Under the pieces are notes generated by a model, which ran no database searches, was not told the origin of the DNA, and saw only the letters and a program-made list of their open reading frames with translations. Source: an uncultured delta proteobacterium (GTDB taxonomy: Bacteria > Myxococcota_A > UBA9160 > JAFDET01). From it: a stretch of 64,000 nucleotides of DNA. Below, in pieces: positions 59,590-64,000 of the stretch (its first letter is position 1; each line of letters opens with the position of its first letter). The position numbers were made by a program, and so were the translations under genes. The stretch is from positions 60,163-124,162 of the forward strand of contig CAMYLJ010000006.1 in the NCBI GenBank assembly GCA_947259215.1. The letters are read 5' to 3'.

Positions 59590-60594
59590 TCAGAGGATTC
59601 CGACGGACGCGAAGTGACGCAGGATGGCGTTCACGATGCGCCCGCGTCCGAACGGGGCCAGGTGGCTGCCGCTGAACCAATGGATGCCGGGCTCGCCCCA
59701 ATGCTCCCAGAGCGCCGCGGGATGCTCGGGCGGCACCACCCGATCGCCACGCCCCGCCACGATGAAGGTGCGCTCCTTCGGCACCTGCAGGCCGTGGCTG
59801 AGGGGCGAGTGGATCTGGAAGGCCCGCCGCAGCTCGTCCCGGGAGAGCGCCGCCTTACCGCCGCGGCGGTGGTGCCCGGTGCGCTCGAAGAAGCGCCAGG
59901 CGAGGTCGCCGATGCAGACCGGCGGCACGATCGGGACGATGAAGTCCAGGTCGTCGCAGAGCCCGGCGCTGAGCGCCGCCAGGTAGCCGCCCAGGGACAG
60001 GCCCAGCAGCCCCACCGGCGCGCCGCTCTCCTCGCGCAGCCAGTGCGTCACCCGGCGGATCTCGTAGACAGCCTCGCGCACCGCCTCGCTCAGGCGCGCG
60101 ACGTCGGGCACCGCGAAGTGCTCGCCCGAGAAACGCGACTCCGCGGGCGTCCGTACGCCATGGTATGGAAGCGTGAAGAGCGCCACATCGAGGCCGCGCT
60201 CGTACCAGCGGTTCGCCATCAGGATGGCGGCGTCGATGCGGGGCCGGCCCATGCTGAAGCCGTGCAGGGCGACGACGCTGCCGCGCGGCCGGCCCGGCTC
60301 GTGGCGCCAGAGCTCCACGTGGATCGGGCCCGCACCCGTCCCGGGCTCCGCCGCGGCGTAGGGCACGTAGTCGCTCTCGATCCGGCAGTCGTGGACGACG
60401 CCGCCGGTCAGGGAGCGCCGGTAGCGGCTCTTCATGCGCACGGGATGCGGCGGCTCGTCGAGGAACCCGAAGAAGCGCCGCGGCTCGGCCTGGAGCTCCG
60501 GGGCCAGGACGGGCTGCGCGGAATCGCGCAGCGCATTCACGTGCTCCGGGTCGGGGATCAACGCCCGCTCCACCACGATCTGCATCGCGAGCAT
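59590..60594 (-). CDS. alpha/beta hydrolase
   Basis: 334 aa from the ATG at 60594. Motifs: VVALHGFSMGRP (oxyanion region), nucleophile Ser200 in LGLSLGGYLAAL, acid Asp in AGRGDRVVPPEH and His in GSHLAPFGRG. No signal or membrane segment. No ribosome site precedes the ATG; a CTG in the same frame, about 120 nt upstream, has AGGTGAGG seven nucleotides before it and could be the real start. Substrate unknown. The gene is convergent with apt and divergent from the amidase. Confidence 0.8.
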   Translation of the reverse strand: MLAMQIVVERALIPDPEHVNALRDSAQPVLAPELQAEPRRFFGFLDEPPHPVRMKSRYRRSLTGGVVHDCRIESDYVPYAAAEPGTGAGPIHVELWRHEPGRPRGSVVALHGFSMGRPRIDAAILMANRWYERGLDVALFTLPYHGVRTPAESRFSGEHFAVPDVARLSEAVREAVYEIRRVTHWLREESGAPVGLLGLSLGGYLAALSAGLCDDLDFIVPIVPPVCIGDLAWRFFERTGHHRRGGKAALSRDELRRAFQIHSPLSHGLQVPKERTFIVAGRGDRVVPPEHPAALWEHWGEPGIHWFSGSHLAPFGRGRIVNAILRHFASVGIL

Positions 60595-60880
60595 CAGCGT
60601 CGAGTCGACGGCGGTGCCGATCTCGGTGAGGAGGCGGTCGCTCCAGCCCTCCTCGGGTAGCTGCGCGGGCAGGAGCGGAAACAGCGTGTCGAGTCCCGTG
60701 CTCAGTTCGAAACCTCACCTGCGGGGGGACCCGGGCAGTGACCTGCGTAGTCTAGTGTAGGTCCGACGGAACGCGAAGCCGCGGTGCGAGACACGCTGTC
60801 CTCTTCGCTGCGTCCCTCGTCCGTCCGGACGCCGAGGCCGGGCCAGCGGCGGGTCGCGAGGAAGCGGCACGCGCTTCCGG

Positions 60881-60886
60881 TACGCT
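60881..60886 (+). promoter_or_regulatory. -10 element, amidase gene (leaderless type)
   Basis: TACGCT, 7 nt before the GTG at 60894, with no ribosome site. Confidence 0.45.
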
Positions 60887-60893
60887 ACGCGGA

Positions 60894-62342
60894 GTGAACG
60901 CCTCACGGCTCGCGGCGCGGGTGGCCGTCGACCCTTCGGAGCTCGGCCGCATGGATGCGGTGGAGACGGCAGCGCGGATCCGCGCCGGCGAGCTGCGGGC
61001 GGACGAAGTGGTCGCCGCAGCGATCGAGCGCGCCCGCGCACTGGCACCGGCGCTCAACGCCGTGCCGACGGAGACCTACGCTGCGGCGCTGACGCGCGCC
61101 CAGGATCCGCCGGCGGGTCCCTTCGCCGGTGTGCCGACCTTCGTGAAGGGGATCGACGACCTGGCGGGCGTCGTGAACGATCACGGGTCACGGGCGTGGA
61201 CGGGACGGGTGGCGACCCGTACCGAGCCCTTCGTCGCGGCGTTTCTCGCGACGGGCCTCGTGAGCCTCGGCATGAGCGCCGCGCCCGAGTCCGGGCTGAC
61301 CGGCACCACCGAGCCCCTGGCCCACGGCCCGGCGCGAAATCCCTGGAACCTCTCCCACACCCCCGGAGGCTCGTCGGGCGGCGCGGGGGCGCTGGTGGCG
61401 GCCCGCGTCGTGCCCCTCGCGCACGGGAGCGACGGCGGCGGATCGATCCGGATCCCGGCCGGCTTCTGTGGGCTCGTCGGTCTCAAGCCCAGCCGCGAGC
61501 GACGCTTCGCTCCGACGCTGGGCGAACGGCTCCCGGTGCGGCTCCTCACGTACGGGGCGCTGACCCGAAGCGTCCGCGACACGGCGCACCTGGTCGCCGC
61601 GCTGGAGGAGGGCATTCCGAGTCGCCGGCTGCCGCCGGTGGGACGGGTCGAGGGCCCGGCCCGTCGGCGCCTGCGCATCGGCGTCTTCAGCGACTCGCCG
61701 CTCGGCGGCCCGGTGGACCCGGAGGTGCGCGCCGCCGCGCTGGCCGCGGGCCGCACCCTGGCCGACCTCGGCCATGCGGTCGAGGAGATCCCGTGCCCCT
61801 TCGAGGCAGGCCTCATCGAGGACTTCTGGCTCTTCTGGGCGTTCCTCGGCTGGGGCTTCCGCGTGTTGACCCGCTGGACCCGGAGGGGTGGCTACGACCC
61901 GGGCGAGCTCGAGCCCTGGACCCACGGCCTGGCGGCGCGCTTCTGGGAGAACCTCGGGAAGGCGCTGCCCGCAGTGCGACGCCTTCGGGCCGCGCACCGG
62001 ATCTCGGAGCGAGTCTTCGCGCAGCGCGACCTGGTTCTCTGTCCGACCGCCGCCACGCCGGCCCCGGAGGTCGGCCACCTGGCGCCCGACGTGCCCTTCG
62101 ACACCGCCCTCGAGCGCGTGCGCAGCACCTTCTGCTTCACCCCGATCCAGAACGCGACGGGCGACCCGGCGATCTCGCTGCCCCTCGGCATGAGCGAGGG
62201 CGGGCTTCCGATCGGCGTGCAGCTGGCCGCCCGCCAGGGCGGCGAGGCCAGCCTCCTCGCGCTCGCCTACGAGCTGGAGGCCGCGGGCGCCTTCCGACCC
62301 GCGATTGCAGCCAGCGAGCGGTTCTCCGGAGACGGGCGGTAG
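60894..62342 (+). CDS. amidase-signature family enzyme
   Basis: 482 aa. The Ser-cisSer-Lys triad is complete: Lys85 (TFVKGIDDL), Ser160 in PGGSSGG and nucleophile Ser184 (SDGGGSIRIPAG); the spacing of 24 residues between the serines fits the family. Members hydrolyse amides such as aryl or alkyl amides or act on Gln-tRNA (GatA); absence of GatB and GatC nearby favours a catabolic amidase. The GTG start is supported by the close -10. A later ATG at 60951 is possible. Confidence 0.92.
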   Translation: MNASRLAARVAVDPSELGRMDAVETAARIRAGELRADEVVAAAIERARALAPALNAVPTETYAAALTRAQDPPAGPFAGVPTFVKGIDDLAGVVNDHGSRAWTGRVATRTEPFVAAFLATGLVSLGMSAAPESGLTGTTEPLAHGPARNPWNLSHTPGGSSGGAGALVAARVVPLAHGSDGGGSIRIPAGFCGLVGLKPSRERRFAPTLGERLPVRLLTYGALTRSVRDTAHLVAALEEGIPSRRLPPVGRVEGPARRRLRIGVFSDSPLGGPVDPEVRAAALAAGRTLADLGHAVEEIPCPFEAGLIEDFWLFWAFLGWGFRVLTRWTRRGGYDPGELEPWTHGLAARFWENLGKALPAVRRLRAAHRISERVFAQRDLVLCPTAATPAPEVGHLAPDVPFDTALERVRSTFCFTPIQNATGDPAISLPLGMSEGGLPIGVQLAARQGGEASLLALAYELEAAGAFRPAIAASERFSGDGR

Positions 62343-62374
62343 CAGACCGGCGGGTCTTGTGATTGGCTGTCTCC

Positions 62375-62953
62375 GTGAAGCTGCGTCTACTGCTCGTCGT
62401 CCTGGCGCTCGTCACCGTCTCCTGCAAGACGGCCCGGCTGATCGACACCTGGGCCCCGAAGAGCTACGCGGGCGCGCCGTACAAGCGTCTGATGATCGTG
62501 GGCCTGAGCCCGAACCCGACCGCGCGGGCTCAGTACGAGAACGACTTCGCCGACAAGCTCGCGAACTACGGAGTCCTCGCGGTCGCCAGCATCAACGTAG
62601 TGCCCGACCTCGAGAGCATCGACCACAAGACGGTCGAGTCCTGGCTCGCCGAGTACACGCTCGATGGCGTGATCGTGACCCGGGTGACGACCCGGAAGCC
62701 CCCGCGGCACTACGTCCCGCCGCACACCAGTCTCGGCGACTGGTACGGCGCGTGGTCGGCCGAGAGCCAGACGGTCCTCGAGAAGGAGACCTTCTTCCTC
62801 GAGGCCGATCTCTTCGATGCGAAGACCGAGGAACTCCTCTATTCGGCCGTGCTCAAGACGAAGATCAAGGGCGATCGCAGCAAGACGATCCACGCCGTGA
62901 TCGACCGGCTCGCCGCCGACATGGTCGAGCGCGGCTATTTCCAGGGCGCCTGA
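62375..62953 (+). CDS. lipoprotein of unknown function
   Basis: 192 aa from a GTG at 62375; a TTG at 62363 is the other choice. The start MKLRLLLVVLALVTVSC gives a lipobox-like LVTVSC. The rest is an alpha/beta domain with RLMIVGLSPNPTARAQYEN, LDGVIVTRVTTRKPP and ETFFLEADLFDAKTEELLYS, which resembles proteins that bind or organise envelope components (GNA1162- or DUF4136-like), without a clear match. It lies 32 nt after the amidase gene and may be co-transcribed. Confidence 0.7.
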   Translation: MKLRLLLVVLALVTVSCKTARLIDTWAPKSYAGAPYKRLMIVGLSPNPTARAQYENDFADKLANYGVLAVASINVVPDLESIDHKTVESWLAEYTLDGVIVTRVTTRKPPRHYVPPHTSLGDWYGAWSAESQTVLEKETFFLEADLFDAKTEELLYSAVLKTKIKGDRSKTIHAVIDRLAADMVERGYFQGA

Positions 62954-62965
62954 GGCGCGCCTCCG

Positions 62966-63652
62966 TCACTCGCCGGTCATCCTCAGCAGCAACCGGAGGG
63001 TGCGGCGGACGAGCCGCAGATCCCGGGCGAGAAGCTGCCGCGGCGTCTCGTGCCGGAAACGGTCGACGTAGCGGAGGTCGGCCAGGATCTCGGCTTCCCG
63101 GGTGCGCGCCGAACCCTTCATGAGCTGGGCGGGCCCCGAGAGGCCGGCGCGAATCGCCTTGCGCCGGAAGATCCCTGCGGCGATCTCCTTCTCGTACTCC
63201 GCCACCGGCGCCGGCCGGGGGCCGACGAGGCTCATGTGACCCTGGAGGATGTTCACGAGCTGGGGCAGCTCGTCCAGGCCCGTCTTCTTCAGGACCCTGC
63301 CCACCCGCGTCAGATTGCGCGGGTCGTTCTCGACGCGCTTCGGCATGGCGCCCTGCTCGATCTCCCGGGTGGCCCGTGCCGTGAAGACCCGGAACTTCAG
63401 CAAGCGGAAGGCCTCCCCGGCCGAGACGCGGATCTCCCGGTGGAAGACCGGGCCCGCGTGGGGACGCCGGACGAGGCCCTCGAGCAGGATTGCGCTGGCG
63501 ATGACGAGCGACACGGGAAGCGTCACCACCAGGGCGAACGCGGCGAACAGCTTGTCGAACGCCCGCTTCGTCCACGGGAGCGATACCGGCTCGGGAGAGC
63601 TCAGCCGCGCGATCTCGGCGCGCACGTCGCGGTCGCCGGCCTCCGGGGTCAT
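62966..63652 (-). CDS. sugar-phosphate transferase (monotopic PGT, WcaJ/PglC type)
   Basis: 228 aa from the ATG at 63652; the frame is open upstream only because it runs into the tRNA region. A hydrophobic re-entrant/helical segment (about 38-60, FAALVVTLPVSLVIAS-like) precedes the catalytic domain. Family signatures: LLKFRVF, RVGRVLKKTGLDELPQLVNI with the Asp-Glu pair, and LQGHMSLVGPRPAP. It transfers a sugar-1-phosphate to undecaprenyl phosphate to start a surface polysaccharide. No polysaccharide genes are visible in the window. A TAGCCT -10 lies at 63689-63684. Confidence 0.92.
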   Translation of the reverse strand: MTPEAGDRDVRAEIARLSSPEPVSLPWTKRAFDKLFAAFALVVTLPVSLVIASAILLEGLVRRPHAGPVFHREIRVSAGEAFRLLKFRVFTARATREIEQGAMPKRVENDPRNLTRVGRVLKKTGLDELPQLVNILQGHMSLVGPRPAPVAEYEKEIAAGIFRRKAIRAGLSGPAQLMKGSARTREAEILADLRYVDRFRHETPRQLLARDLRLVRRTLRLLLRMTGE

Positions 63653-63683
63653 GTCGGGGAAGCCTCCGGACAATCCACGCAAC

Positions 63684-63689
63684 AGGCTA
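63684..63689 (-). promoter_or_regulatory. -10 element, sugar-phosphate transferase gene
   Basis: TAGCCT on the minus strand, 31 nt before the ATG at 63652, with GGAGG between. It shares its TAG with the integrase-frame stop. Confidence 0.4.
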
Positions 63690-64000
63690 CCAACTCGAGG
63701 GAGGCAGTCGCGCAGCCTCCCGCCCAACGGTAGCTTTCTCCCCGCGCCCCCGTAGCTCAGGCGGATAGAGCACCGGTTTCCTAAACCGGGTGTCGGAGGT
63801 TCGAGTCCTCCCGGGGGCGCCAGGGTTCCGGGCACTTACGCGACCCCGCCGTTGTCCCTTCCGGTGCACTGTGCCCATTTTGTGCCCGTTCGTGCCGAGC
63901 GTATCGAGCCTGTCCACCGTCTCGTGCTCGTCCGGGTCCGGAAGCAGATGGCCGTAGGTGTCGACCGTGGTCTGGATCGAGGCGTGCCCGAGCCAGCGGC
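63687..64000 (-). CDS. tyrosine recombinase/integrase, C-terminal part (5' end outside window)
   Basis: The minus-strand frame from the right edge reads RWLGHASIQTTVDTYGHLLP: the LGH of the catalytic core and the Tyr nucleophile of the tyrosine recombinase family. After the Tyr the frame continues about 85 codons, antisense through the whole tRNA-Arg gene, to a TAG at 63687. Most integrases end soon after the Tyr, so the last part is probably host sequence read by chance. It marks one end of an integrated element that lies mainly beyond 64000. Confidence 0.8.
   Translation of the reverse strand, partial: RWLGHASIQTTVDTYGHLLPDPDEHETVDRLDTLGTNGHKMGTVHRKGQRRGRVSARNPGAPGRTRTSDTRFRKPVLYPPELRGRGEKATVGREAARLPPSSW
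63746..63822 (+). tRNA. tRNA-Arg (anticodon CCT)
   Basis: Complete cloverleaf. Acceptor GCCCCCG/CGGGGGC (63746-63752 with 63812-63818), D-arm GCTC/GAGC, anticodon loop TTCCTAA with CCT at 63780-63782, T-arm GGAGG-TTCGAGT-CCTCC and an encoded CCA (63820-63822). It reads AGG. The integrase gene abuts its 3' end, so its T-arm/acceptor part is the likely attachment site. Confidence 0.95.

Noticed and set aside
63823..63917. Short GTG-started ORF ending in the tRNA region as a separate gene
   Set aside because: It is simply the end of the integrase frame, which is open to the right edge with recombinase motifs.
1..64000. CRISPR arrays, rRNA genes, insertion sequences and toxin-antitoxin pairs
   Set aside because: No regular direct repeats, rRNA segments, transposase motifs or typical small paired genes were found on reading.

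Overview
The window is one contiguous stretch of very GC-rich, gene-dense bacterial chromosome. Both strands are used, many neighbouring genes overlap by 4 nt (ATGA or GTGA), and GTG starts are common. Lipoprotein signals, an apolipoprotein N-acyltransferase, a rod-shape peptidoglycan cassette, MscS, pilus-retraction and cyclic-di-GMP genes point to a Gram-negative envelope. The mix of a tandem cyclase/ATPase, DUF1028, a DUF35/thiolase catabolic cluster and tungsten-type AOR would fit a soil or marine lineage formerly called deltaproteobacterial (Myxococcota- or Binatota-like). That placement is inference; no rRNA is present.

Layout. 1-14.7 kb: a secreted beta-propeller-like protein running off the left edge, a DUF1028 - tandem cyclase/AAA - lnt operon, a subtilase, a HEAT lipoprotein, a small exported protein and an S1/P1 nuclease. 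14.7-26 kb: an FGE-fold lipoprotein, a CoA-disulfide reductase-rhodanese fusion, a START-like protein, a 3beta-HSD-type SDR, a CoA-binding protein, a LysM - SEDS - PBP cassette and an MscS channel. 26-31 kb: a pilus/cyclic-di-GMP block (REC-PilZ, PilT-type ATPase, PilZ, REC-PAS-GGDEF-EAL). 31-37 kb: a penicillin-binding-like lipoprotein, a diiron protein, exported proteins, a glycoside hydrolase-like lipoprotein and a 430-bp non-coding stretch with a promoter, a tiny ORF and several hairpins. 36.7-41.8 kb: a minus-strand metabolic run including a frameshifted acetyltransferase. 41.9-47.9 kb: a catabolic cluster (P450, ferredoxin, acyl-CoA synthetase, amidohydrolase, DUF35, thiolase fold) ending in a stem-loop-rich junction. 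47.9-54 kb: a MoaD-like protein with AOR, and a leuA gene preceded by a leucine-rich leader peptide and terminator. 54-63.7 kb: a four-PAS hybrid kinase, pcm-M23-apt, hydrolases, an amidase and a sugar transferase. The right edge holds tRNA-Arg(CCT) abutted by the 3' end of a tyrosine recombinase, so an integrated element probably begins there.

Regulatory picture. A -10 hexamer close to TA(C/G)NCT recurs before many starts. In seven genes it lies only 6-10 nt before the start codon with no Shine-Dalgarno, which predicts leaderless mRNAs. Two exported-protein genes share a CRP-type operator placed at about -41.5. A TetR-type palindrome abuts the -10 of the amidohydrolase gene. leuA looks controlled by classical leucine attenuation.

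The strongest leads for new biology are the catabolic cluster with a cysteine-less thiolase and its operator, the structured 35.5-35.9 kb region, the double cyclase/ATPase protein, and the tRNA-integrated element at the right edge.
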